Positions 11,203-21,040 of a DNA stretch of 64,000 nucleotides are shown here, one piece after another. Under the pieces are notes generated by a model. It searched no databases. It saw only the letters and a program-made list of their open reading frames with translations, and was not told the origin of the DNA. A program made the translations under genes and the position numbers. Position 1 is the first letter of the stretch. Each line of letters begins with the position of its first letter. Origin of the DNA: Aralia elata (lineage: Eukaryota > Streptophyta > Magnoliopsida > Apiales > Araliaceae); NCBI GenBank assembly GCA_034770075.1, contig CM068377.1:49454271-49518270 (forward strand), written 5' to 3'.

Positions 11203-13635
11203 CTACACATCATCAAGTGAAGCAGACACAATAACAGGAAAAGTACGAGCATTACCCAAGTAAGCATACCTCAAGTGAATTGGCAATGGTTTGAGCTCCA
11301 AAGTAGGTGGCTCCTCCCATGAGGATTTTGCATTGGTACTAGAACTGCTTGGTCTATCTAACGGTTCGAATTGTTGCTTAAACTTGATAAAACGTGGAGG
11401 AACATTCAGCACATTTACCATCTCATTAGGAAAAAGAGATTCACTCTCAAGTGATTCTCCCAGCAATTCTTCAAAAGGGTCAACTTCATAGTTTGATGCG
11501 AACACCTCATCCACCGCCTCGTCAATCAAGTCTATCCTGAAGCAATCATCTTGCACATTAGGAAATTTCATTGCGTTAAAAACATTAAAAGTTACCTCTT
11601 GATCTTGGACACCCATGGTTAGCTCTCCTTTTTGCACATCAATCAAGGTTCTGCCTGTGGCTAAGAATGGTCGCCCAAGGATGATAGGTATCTCCCTTTC
11701 TTCTTCAAAATCAAGGACAATGAAATCTGTTAGAAAAATAAACTTGTCCACCTTGATAAGCACATCTTCTACTATGCCTCTTGGGTATGTGAGAGACCTA
11801 TCCGCAAGTTGCAATGTAACATTTGTAGGTTTTGCCTCACTTAAGCTCAGCTGTTGATAAATTGAGAGTGGCATTAGGTTAATGCTCGCCCCCAAATCAC
11901 ATAGGGCTTTGCCAAAGAATTGGTTACCAATTGTACAAGGAATTGTGAAACTCCCTGGAGCTTTCAACTTTGGTGGTAACTTTCTTTGTAACACAACACT
12001 AGATTCTTCGGTTAGTGCCACCGTCTCAAACTCCTCAAGCCTTCTCTTTCTTGACAAGATTTCTTTCATGAACTTCACATAACTAGGCATTTGTTCCAAT
12101 GCCTCAGCGAATGGTATATTTATGTGCAATTTCTTGAATACTTCCAAGAACTTAGAGAATTGCTTATCCAACTTTATTTTATGTTGACGTTGTGGAAACG
12201 GGCATGGTGGATACATCGGGCCTTGCTTGCTCCCCTTTGGTTTTGGCACTGGCTCCTTTTCCTTCTTTTCTACTTCTTTTCTCTTTTCTTCCTCTTTCTC
12301 CCCAACCACATCCTCAAGAACTACTTCTGCTGGAACCTCATTCACAACTTCCGGTAGTTCCTTCCCACTTCTCAAAGTCACAACCTTGCAATGCTCCTTA
12401 CCATCTCTCTTCGGGTTAACTTCAGTGTCACTAGGTAAGGCACCAGGAGGACGGATATTCATAGCACTAGCTATCTGTCCAAGCTGAAGCTCTATGTTCC
12501 GTATCGAAGCGCTATGCTGTGCAACCAATTGAACTAATAGATCATCCCCACTAGGCTTTTTCTCCCGCTGTGGCAAGGGTGGGTTTGAGGCTTGTTGGTG
12601 TGATTGGGGTTGATGATGTGGTTGAGTTTGATTTTGAAATCCTGGGGGATATTGATGTCTAGGAGCTGAATATTGGGTTTGGGTATTGTTGTTGTTGCTC
12701 CATGAGAAATTTGGGTGATTTTTCCATCCAGCATTGTAGTGATTTGAGTGAGGGTTATTTTGTTGTCTATTGTAATTACCAACGAACTGTACGGATTCTG
12801 CATTGATGGCACATTGCTCAGTAGGATGATTTCCAACACACAACTCACAGGTCTCAGAAATGCTTTGCATAGATTGAGATCCTAAATTTTTCACTTCCTT
12901 TGTAAGCGCGGCTAGCTGTGCGGTTATTGAAGTGAGAGGATCAACCTCAAATTTTCCTGCTGCCTTCTGTGGCATTTTCCTCTCCGAAGGCCATTGATAA
13001 ATATTAGCAGCCATGGTTTCCAATAATTTATATGCTTCCGCAAAATTCTTTCCCATTAAACTACCACCTGCAGTTGCGTCGACACTTGATCGAGTAGCAT
13101 TGGTCAACCCGTTATAAAAAATCTCAACTTGCAACCATTGAGGCAAACCATGGTGTGGACATCTCCTTATTAGATCTTTGAACCTTTCCCAAGCTTCATA
13201 CAAGGACTCGGAATCATATTGAACAAACGAAGTGATGTCATTCCTCAATCTTGCAGTTTTCGCGGGTGGGAAGAACTTTGCCAAAAATTTCTGGGCTAAG
13301 TCATCCCATTTGGTAATTGAGCCCGAGGGCAGCGAATGTAACCAACTCTTTGCCTTGTCACGGAGCGTGAAAGGAAATACTCGGAGTCTAATTGCATCAT
13401 CAGTAACTTGAGTGTACTTGAATGTGTCACAAATTTCTAGAAAACTCACTAAATGAGCATTTGGGTCGTCGTTGGACAACCCACCAAACTGCAAACAGTT
13501 TTGGACCATTTGGATGGTGCCTGGCTTAATTTCGAAGTGAGTGGCCTCAATAGCTGGCCTGGAAATGCTTGAGTGCAAGTCTGTGACAAGAGGCATGGCG
13601 TACTCCCTCAAGGATTTAGGCTCCTCCTCAGCCAT
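11203..13635 (-). pseudogene. Athila Gag-protease polyprotein (810 codons, truncated by TAG)
   Basis: Gag forms the particle that packages RNA; protease cuts the polyprotein. Starts at ATG 13635 (MAEEEPKSLREYAMP), 211 bp inside the PBS. Capsid-type retrotransposon gag domain about residues 85-185 (FPFTLRDKAKSWLHSLP, FFPPAKTARLRNDI), one zinc knuckle CELCVGNHPTEQC at 263-275, a Gln/Asn/His/Pro-rich linker about 285-355, a Lys/Glu-rich linker about 435-470, then the protease with the Athila-type active-site motif CDLGASINLMPL at 579-590. Reads openly to the TAG at 11203-11205, beyond which RT follows in the same frame. Gag-PR itself has no visible internal break. Confidence 0.95.
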
Positions 13636-13845
13636 GGTATTTTGATTAGGTATACCCTGAACTCGTTCTCTACGTAGTCGTCAAATATTTCTCTCGATCT
13701 CGGGATCGTAAGGAATTAACTCAAGACTACGTGAGCGTGGCATACAAATCAAGAATACCTACAAAACAAAATGAAAATTATATACAAGTCTAAAAAGAGT
13801 CCAAGTTGATTGAAATTGATATTGGTATAATTATTAGAAAATAAT
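13636..13845 (-). other. Athila untranslated leader
   Basis: About 210 bp between PBS and gag ATG. It contains a pyrimidine tract ending CATTTTGTTTTGTAG (AG at 13759-13760), a good splice-acceptor candidate. The nested relative has a similar tract ending TTTTGTTTTCAG at 16612, also shortly before its ORF. Confidence 0.6.
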
Positions 13846-13863
13846 TCCCCGGCAACGGCGCCA
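13846..13863 (-). other. Athila primer binding site (tRNA-Asp)
   Basis: Sense strand TGGCGCCGTTGCCGGGGA, 18 nt complementary to the 3' end of plant tRNA-Asp, six bases inside the LTR end at 13870. An identical site with the same six-base spacing is used by the nested element (16484-16501). Confidence 0.95.
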
Positions 13864-13869
13864 AAAACT

Positions 13870-14393
13870 TGTTGGTCGATTTCGCAATCGATAACACACA
13901 CGTGCAAGTATACACGGCCCACAAGTAATATATAATAAGATAAGAGTCGAACCCACAAGGAATTGTGACAAATAATAACCAAGTACTAATCGTATATCAA
14001 TTTGATCTAATTTAAACGATGAAAGTTTGATTGTTTGTTGATTGTTTAAGTTCACAAGTCGAGTAATGATAAAATGCGGTAAAATATCAAGATGGAAATG
14101 TATAAGATTATAATTTCCCCCAACACGTCACTTGAATCTCCTAACTCTCTCTTTTCAATCAGTTATAACATACGAATTGACAACCGAGAAATCTAAACTA
14201 CATAAGAGCCTCTGTCGATGGTCAATCACGAATCTTCCTAAGCGGTGCATAGGTATATGTCTATCCTATGCACTATCAAGAGACTAATTTCAGGAATGAT
14301 TAATAGACACGTATCACCAAATCTAATTAATCCTCCCCTCAATTACCAACTTTCAAATCGGAAGTCATTAAGACTATATTCTCAATTGGTTGC
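13870..14393 (-). repeat. Athila 5' LTR, U5 side (part 1 of 2)
   Basis: Terminal CA of the sense strand is at 13870. The LTR is cut at 14393 by the nested element and resumes at 21041. GTTGC at 14389-14393 is one copy of the target-site duplication. Confidence 0.93.
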
Positions 14394-14984
14394 TGATGAG
14401 TGTGTTTTATATACACAAATTAGGTGCTTTTGAGCTTGATAATTTGTAAATCCTAAGTCATTTCGGTTGGTTTTATGTGTTTTTATCTTATTGTCATGTA
14501 ATGTAGTCTTATATTGGTTTTATATGTTTTTGTATGCTTTTATTTGTTTTTCATGTTGTTTTGTAGGAATGGAAATAAAAGCTCCTTGGAATCAATACCC
14601 ATAACTTACTTTTCGGTACTGTAGCTGCTTGTTTCCCAATTTCACCCATGATCCAATCCGAATCTCTCACAACTCAAAGAACGAAAGTTGTAGACATTAA
14701 TCTCAGCTTTCGGAAGAATGCGGAATCATCTAATTTGAAATTCGTATGAGAGAGTTATGGCTATGTTACCATCGGATTTGGCATATATTTTACACAGCAG
14801 TTTCTTCGGGCTCAATTTGAGCCTTTCTTCAAACATTTTCTCGTCAAGCTCCAGTTATGAACGTTGTAGAGCTCTTTCTTAGCTTTCCATAGCCTATTTA
14901 CACGCCTAAATCCGAGTTCGGACGAAGAAGTTATGGCCATTTTACTAACAGAGGTCAAAGCTGAGTCGGGATACAGGCCACCTG

Positions 14985-15137
14985 GCACGGGCGCGCGGAA
15001 ATAGGTGCGGGCGCACGACGCCTGGCACCAGGCAGCCAGCGCGCGCGCGGCGTGGGCGTGCCATGGGCGTGCGGCATGGCCAGGGGGCAGCGTGCGGGCG
15101 CACCAGGCGGCGTGCGGGCGCATCTGGTCGTGCTGAG
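14985..15137. repeat. GC-rich block in nested-element LTR
   Basis: CpG-dense 150 bp with repeats of GTGCGGGCGCA and an alternating GCGCGCGCG run, lying about 90 bp upstream of the TATA box, as the larger GC block does in the host Athila LTR. The matching block in the 3' LTR is about 19543-19694. Confidence 0.85.
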
Positions 15138-15222
15138 TGCGATCTTTTGAGCTCCTAGTGCGATTCCAGCTCACTTTTGACCCAAAATCTGATGTTTGGC
15201 TAGGGTTTTTCATGGAGGCACT

Positions 15223-15229
15223 ATATAAT
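15223..15229 (+). promoter_or_regulatory. TATA box of nested-element 5' LTR
   Basis: TATATAA, 57 bp or so after the second AGTGCGATTC copy. Transcripts would start about 30 bp downstream. The 3' LTR copy is at 19780-19786. Confidence 0.7.
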
Positions 15230-16483
15230 ATCTCATTGGGGCTTCATATTTCATAACTAGGGATTGGGAGGCTAGAATAAAACATCAATTTTAGAGCAAA
15301 AGTGCTGCAATACAAGGAAAAACTCAGCACAAGCCAAAGAACCAAGAAGGAAAGGATTGTCAAGGCATATCTAGACCTTGGAAGGCTGCACATACTTCAT
15401 CAAGAAGAGCTTAAGGGATGCAATTCAAGGAAATTTCCAGCAACAAGCTTAGGAGCTAAAAGAGAAACGAATGCCAAATGAAGAGGAAAAGCTAGAGATT
15501 GACATCAACCAAGCAAGCAACACATGATTATCTTCTAAATGGGTTTTATCATCTCTTACTTTCCTTTGAATTTGTAATTCTATTTTAAGATGTACACCAT
15601 GTGTTTGATGTTTTGCCTAGCTACCATGAACTAAAGCTTATTCTAAGATTTCAATGGAACCCAACACATAGTTTGAATTGATTTCTCTCTCTTTGTTATT
15701 AATTACTCATTTGTGAATTGTATGTCATAATTTATGCTTCATATATTAATTGCTTGGCTCGTAATTACCGTGGGAACCTATATGAACTTGACGAACGGAT
15801 TATAGTGTTTAGACCTTGTTATGATATCATGCGAAAGTTAAAGATTATTGTGGGTTATTAATTGAGATTAAGTGACGTGTGTCTTTTTTATTATCCTCAA
15901 TGATAGGTAACTTGATAGTATTTAGGATAGATATATACCTAGGTACCGTGTGCAACCAATGGAGAATCTACTCTTAATGACTTCCTATGTGAAAGTTGGT
16001 AATTGAAGGGACGGTAAATGAGATTTAGTGACACGTGTCTTGTTATTGTTCTTGAAATTAGTCTCTTGATAGTGTGTAGGATAGACATATACCTACATGC
16101 CGCATTAGGAAGATTCGAATTTGACCATCGACAGAGGCTTATAAGTAGCTTTGATTTCTCGGTTGACATTTCCATGTTGTTAATTAGTTCAAATGAGAGA
16201 GTTAGGATATTCAAATGAAGTGTTGGGGGAAATTGCAATCTTAGACCTGTTAATATTAGAGTTTAATTATTTTAACGCTTTCCATAGTTCTTAATTATTA
16301 CCAAACAACAAAACAAACTCAAATCATCATTTGTCTAGTTAAAATCGAGACGATATATAGTTGGTACTTGGGATACACTAGAACAATTCTCTGTGGGTTC
16401 GACAACTCTCTTATCATTATATTACTTGTTGACCGCGTATACTTGCGCGTATTTATCGGTTGCGAAATCGACTAACAAGTTTT

Positions 16484-16501
16484 TGGCGCCGTTGCCGGGG
16501 A
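16484..16501 (+). other. Primer binding site (tRNA-Asp) of nested element
   Basis: TGGCGCCGTTGCCGGGGA, identical to that of the host Athila. Confidence 0.95.
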
Positions 16502-16615
16502 ATTGTTCTTCTAGTGTCTTTCCGATATTAATAACAATCGAATTGGTTTTAATTTAGACTTGTAAATAATTTGCTTATTATTTATTTTGTTTTGTTTTGA
16601 TTTTGTTTTCAGTTA

Positions 16616-17674
16616 ATGGATGAGCATAACTATCAATGGGATTATGAAGGGACGACGCAACTAATTTTGTCAAAACTTCTTGAGCAATTGCAAGAACAAG
16701 TTGCAACGCTTTCAAGGGCTGTTGACACTCTTAAAGGCAAGTCCACTCAAAATGCCTACAGTCAGAATCAAGATGACTACTACCCAAACTACTATCAACC
16801 GGGTTGGCAAGATCATCCAAGCTTTTCTTGGGACAATAGTCAAGATCAATGCTTTGATCCAAGTCTCTCGTACCATTCAGAATTTTCATTCCTACCTCCA
16901 CCATACCATGAGGATACATCTAATGTGGAGGAGATTCTTCCCTTGTTCATTGAGAAACAAGAATTGTTACGAAACCTCGAGAACCAAATGGCACAACTTG
17001 TCGAGGCAGTGCTTATTCACCCGCAAAGAACCTTACCTTGTATTACACAGATTAACCCTATAGAGGAAGGTGAAGAGCAATGTATGGTGAATTCGCATAG
17101 TTGTGACAAAGCGGAAAGAAGGAGGGAGGAGCTCATGACTCATATCTCTCAAAATGAGGTTAGGTTGGCAAATATACAAACTTCAGTGCAGAGCATCATG
17201 AACTATGTTGCCAATTCTTACATTATTCACCCGCAAAGCACCCTACCTAGCGATACAGAGATCAACCCCATAGAGGAAGGTGAAGAGGAGTGCTTGGTGG
17301 ATGATCAAGGAAATGGCGCGGAGGCGCACGAAGCTATTAGTGAAAATTTTGAGAGTGAACATCCTATTGTGGATGATGATTCTGAGGTTGATGAGACGAG
17401 GAGCATGAATAGGGATCATGAAAAGAAAATTGAAGACCAAGAAGTCACATTCGAGGTTTTTAAACCCATCGAACACCCATTGGTTCATGAAGTAGATCTT
17501 CATGTCGATCTTGACACAAGTGCAATAATTGATGATGCGGATGAGGAAAGCTTCTTCTTGCCATCGGTTGAAACGAAGTTTGAAGGTCACCAACCAGGCA
17601 TGCATGTCATGCAAATCAAAGAAAGAACAACGAGGCGGCATGCAATGGTCAATTTTGCGATTGAGCCGGATTGA
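16616..17674 (+). CDS. Mosaic Gag-derived ORF of the non-autonomous element (352 aa)
   Basis: Intact ORF, ATG at 16616 four bases after a strong splice-acceptor-like tract (TTTTGTTTTCAG). It aligns piecewise with the host Athila Gag-protease: residues about 24-75 (coiled stretch, then GWQDHPSFSWDN) with the Athila linker at GWKNHPNFSWSN; residues 118-156 (LENQMAQLVE..IHPQRTLP) with the Athila IELQLGQIAS..PGALP segment; a second copy of that segment at about 187-226 (IHPQSTLPSDTEINPIEEGE); and 273-310 (EDQEVTFEVF) with Athila QDQEVTFNVF at 678-686, beyond the protease site. The capsid domain, zinc knuckle and protease active site are absent. Very acidic C-terminal half. Role unknown; it may bind Athila Gag or RNA, or be retained only for a nucleotide signal. 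Confidence 0.85.
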   Translation: MDEHNYQWDYEGTTQLILSKLLEQLQEQVATLSRAVDTLKGKSTQNAYSQNQDDYYPNYYQPGWQDHPSFSWDNSQDQCFDPSLSYHSEFSFLPPPYHEDTSNVEEILPLFIEKQELLRNLENQMAQLVEAVLIHPQRTLPCITQINPIEEGEEQCMVNSHSCDKAERRREELMTHISQNEVRLANIQTSVQSIMNYVANSYIIHPQSTLPSDTEINPIEEGEEECLVDDQGNGAEAHEAISENFESEHPIVDDDSEVDETRSMNRDHEKKIEDQEVTFEVFKPIEHPLVHEVDLHVDLDTSAIIDDADEESFFLPSVETKFEGHQPGMHVMQIKERTTRRHAMVNFAIEPD

Positions 17675-17686
17675 CGGGAAATAAAG

Positions 17687-17735
17687 GAGTCGGGCTAACG
17701 ACTTTAAACCAAGCGCTTCTTGGGAGGCAACCCAA
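17687..17735 (+). other. Conserved post-ORF block
   Basis: GTCGGGCTAA, then CAAGCGCTTCTTGGGAGGCA, a few bases after the ORF stop. Matches the post-pol block of the host Athila (8343-8388), so it is kept although the sequence between gag linker and this point is gone. Confidence 0.8.
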
Positions 17736-17934
17736 GTTTACTATTTTGCTTTTATTTTTGTTTGATTACATTTTAGTGGTTTAATTGCATTTTAATTTCT
17801 TTAGTCATTTGCTTTCAGGTACGCTCCCAACTTAGAGGTATTGAAAGATGATATCAATGGCGCTTGACACTGTTTCAGGGAAGTCTTCTATTTTAATTTT
17901 TCCTATATCAGACATTGAGGACAATGTCAAGTCC

Positions 17935-17947
17935 AAGTTTGGGGGTA
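17935..17947 (+). other. Internal second polypurine tract
   Basis: AAGTTTGGGGGTA, identical to the functional PPT at 18937-18949, lying 1.0 kb before the 3' LTR. The host Athila has a near copy at 6002-6014, 0.95 kb before its 3' LTR. Confidence 0.8.
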
Positions 17948-18370
17948 GTACTTCGTATTTTTGTGTTTTTAATTTAGTTTTTGTGTAATTTAAGTATGTT
18001 TTTCTTTTTATTCAAAAAAAAATTATTTATTTTTAGGATGTGTCCCTTGAGCATTGTTTTAATTTGATTTGAACCATAATCCATGGTCTATGATAATGGC
18101 TTGTTTGAAAAGAATCTAACTCATGAGACGTAGACAATTGTTGCTTAATCTTTGTGCTTATCGTTCATTGGTTATTATTTTGCTTATGCGTCCTTTCACT
18201 TTTATACACTTACCCATGAGTATTAAGCTAGTTGTATGCTTAGTGAAGACTTTTATAACCGAATGCTTGTGGGAAATATCTATAAACTCTAGAACTCGTT
18301 TAAACATCACTCGAAGCAAGGTGTCTAAATTTTTATGTTTGAATTAATGGTCATGTGGTGAGTTGAGATG

Positions 18371-18562
18371 GAGCGTAAAACGCACTCACTCATGGACACA
18401 TGCGTAGGAGAGATAGAGCGTAAAACGCACTCTCTTATAATTGGGATTAAAGAAAGAAAAATTATTTATTGCAAATTTTGCATGGGGTTGAGGTTGAGCG
18501 TAAAACGCACTCGCCCATATGAACGTGCTTAAGGATTGAGATGGAGCATAAAATGCACTCAC
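18371..18562. repeat. Four-copy palindromic motif GAGCGTAAAACGCACTC
   Basis: Copies at about 18371, 18416, 18496 and 18544 (the last is GAGCATAAAATGCACTC, with a paired change in both arms). Each is framed by GAGAT or GAGGT on the left and CTC-CC or CTCAC on the right, giving a longer imperfect stem. One copy exists in the host Athila 3' region (about 5435-5460). Confidence 0.85.
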
Positions 18563-18936
18563 CTAGAGCCCTTGGTTCTCAAAATTTTTGGAATTGTGAT
18601 TTGTACACCTTTGTATTGAGTGATGTGTTAAGCATGTTGTTTTGGGGTTTATTTTGATTATTTCATAAGGTAATGTGGTTGCATAGTTTTATTCGAGCTT
18701 GATTGGTTTAGTACTATTGGGTACTCACACACACACACGGAAGGGGCCTTAAGCAAAGTGTGACTAGCTAATTGAAATTTTAGACTTGCAACGTTTTGTT
18801 TGTTCTCTTGAGTTCCATGTGTTGATGCCTTTGAGACCATTGGTGGATTATTAATTCATTGCTCAAGTTATGTTGTATTTGAAGTGTTTGAAGTATGTAG
18901 TTTAGGTTTGTTTTGCTTGAGGACAAGCAAAGATTT

Positions 18937-18949
18937 AAGTTTGGGGGTA
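18937..18949 (+). other. Polypurine tract of nested element
   Basis: AAGTTTGGGGGTA immediately before the 3' LTR start at 18952. Confidence 0.93.
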
Positions 18950-18951
18950 TT

Positions 18952-21035
18952 TGATGAGTGTGTTTTATATACACAAATTAGGTGCTTTTGAGCTTGATAA
19001 TTTGTAAATCCTAAGTCATTTCGGTTGGTTTTATGTGTTTTTATCTTATTGTCATGTAATGTAGTCTTATATTGGTTTTATATGTTTTTGTATGCTTTTA
19101 TTTGTTTTTCATGTTGTTTTGTAGGAATGGAAATAAAAGCTCCTTGGAATCAATACCCATAACTTACTTTTCGGTACTGTAGCTGCTTGTTTCCCAATTT
19201 CACCCATGATCCAATCCGAATCTCTCACAACTCAAAGAACGAAAGTTGTAGATATTAATCTCAGCTTTCGGGAGAATCCGGAATCATCTAATTTGAAATT
19301 CGTATGAGAGAGTTATGGCTATGTTACCATGGGATTTGGCATATATTTTACACAGCAGTTTCTTCGGGCTCAATTTGAGCCTTTCTCCAAACATTTTCTC
19401 GTCAATCTCCAGTTATGAACGTTGTAGAGCTCTTTCTTAGCTTTCCATAGCCTATTTACACGCCTAAATCCGAGTTCGGACGAAGAAGTTATGGCCATTT
19501 TACTAACAGAGGTCAAAGCTGAGTCGGGATACAGGCCACCTGGCGCGGGCGCGCGGAAATAGGTGCGGGCGCACGACGCCTGGCACCAGGCAGCCAGCGC
19601 GCGCGCGGCGTGGGCGTGCCATGGGCGTGCGGCATGGCCAGGGGGCAGCGTGCGGGCGCACCAGGCGGCGTGCGGGCGCATCTGGGCGTGCTGAGTGCGA
19701 TCTTTTGAGCTCCTAGTGCGATTCCAGCTCACTTTTGACCCAAAATCTGATGTTTGGCTAGGGTTTTTCATGGAGGCACTATATAATATCTCATTGGGGC
19801 TTCATATTTCATAACTAGGGATTGGGAGGCTAGAATAAAACATCAATTTGAGAGCAAAAGTGCTGCAATACAAGGAAAAACTCAGCACAAGCCAAAGAAC
19901 CAAGAAGGAAAGGATTGTCAAGGCATATCTAGACCTTGGAAGGCTGCACATACTTCATCAAGAAGAGCTTAAGGGATGCAATTCAAGGAAATTTCCAGCA
20001 ACAAGCTTAGGAGCTAAAAGAGAAACGAATGCCAAATGAAGAGGAAAAGCTAGAGATTGACATCAACCAAGCAAGCAACACATGATTATCTTCTAAATGG
20101 GTTTTATCATCTCTTACTTTCCTTTGAATTTGTAATTCTATTTTAAGATGTACACCATGTGTTTGATGTTTTGCCTAGCTACCATGAACTAAAGCTTATT
20201 CTAAGATTTCAATGGAACCCAACACATAGTTTGAATTGATTTCTCTCTCTTTGTTATTAATTACTCATTTGTGAATTGTATGTCATAATTTATGCTTCAT
20301 ATATTAATTGCTTGGCTCGTAATTACCGTGGGAACCTATATGAACTTGACGAACGGATTATAGTGTTTAGACCTTGTTATGATATCATGCGAAAGTTAAA
20401 GATTATTGTGGGTTATTAATTGAGATTAAGTGACGTGTGTCTTTTTTATTATCCTCAATGATAGGTAACTTGATAGTATTTAGGATAGATATATACCTAG
20501 GTACCGTGTGCAACCAATGGAGAATCTACTCTTAATGACTTCCTATGTAAAAGTTGGTAATTGAAGGGACGGTAAATGAGATTTAGTGACACGTGTCTTG
20601 TTATTGTTCTTGAAATTAGTCTCTTGATAGTGTGTAGGATAGACATATACCTACATGCCGCATTAGGAAGATTCGAATTTGACCATCGACAGAGGCTTAT
20701 AAGTAGCTTTATTTTCTCGGTTGACATTTCCATGTTGTTAATTAGTTCAAATGAGAGAGTTAGGATATTCAAATGAAGTGTTGGGAGAAATTGCAATCTT
20801 AGACCTGTTAATATTAGAGTTTAATTATTTTAACGCTTTCCATAGTTCTTAATTATTACCAAACAACAAAACAAACTCAAATCATCATTTGTCTAGTTAA
20901 AATCGAGACGATATATAGTTGGTACTTGGGATACACTAGAACAATTCTCTGTGGGTTCGACAACTCTCTTATCATTATATTACTTGTTGACCGCGTATAC
21001 TTGCGCGTATTTATCGGTTGCGAAATTGACCAACA
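18952..21035 (+). repeat. 3' LTR of nested element
   Basis: 2084 bp, same length as the 5' LTR, ends GACCAACA. TATA at 19780-19786. Followed by the second TSD copy GTTGC. Confidence 0.96.
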
Positions 21036-21040
21036 GTTGC

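Larger units (their letters stand above)
14394..16477 (+). repeat. 5' LTR of nested element
   Basis: Begins TGATGAGTGTG and ends CTAACA, followed by AGTTTT and the PBS. Contains a GC-rich block (14985-15137), twin AGTGCGAT motifs (15136-15143, 15157-15164), a TATA box at 15223-15229 and a long AT-rich R/U5. ORFs within it are incidental. Confidence 0.96.
17736..18936 (+). other. 3' untranslated region of nested element
   Basis: Non-coding, 1.2 kb. Contains an extra PPT-like tract (17935-17947) preceded by GAGGACAATGTCAAGTCC, a four-copy palindrome array (18371-18562) and a short CA repeat at 18727-18738. The sequence before the true PPT (TTGAGGACAAGCAAAGATTT) repeats the context of the internal tract, showing that this block was duplicated. 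Confidence 0.8.
14394..21035 (+). mobile_element. Non-autonomous Athila-related LTR retrotransposon (6642 bp)
   Basis: Flanked by a perfect 5-bp TSD, GTTGC (14389-14393 and 21036-21040), inside the host Athila 5' LTR. Both LTRs are 2084 bp and I count only about 15 differences between them by eye, so it is young. It has a tRNA-Asp PBS, one ORF of 352 codons derived from Gag linker segments, a PPT, and no RT, RNase H, integrase or protease. LTR ends match the host Athila (sense end GCGAAAT(T/C)GACCAACA). It must rely on another element's enzymes. Confidence 0.96.

Noticed and set aside
12091..12487. Plus-strand ORFs antisense to gag
   Set aside because: Shadows of the Athila Gag linker; Phe/Leu/Ser-rich translations of the reverse strand.
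13846..13863. tRNA gene fragment
   Set aside because: Only the 18-nt complement of a tRNA 3' end, placed as a PBS; no cloverleaf. The same holds for 16484, 35921, 46342 and 56982.
14812..15213. 133-codon minus ORF, repeated at 19370-19771
   Set aside because: Identical because both lie in the LTRs of the nested element, antisense to its transcription, across the GC block.
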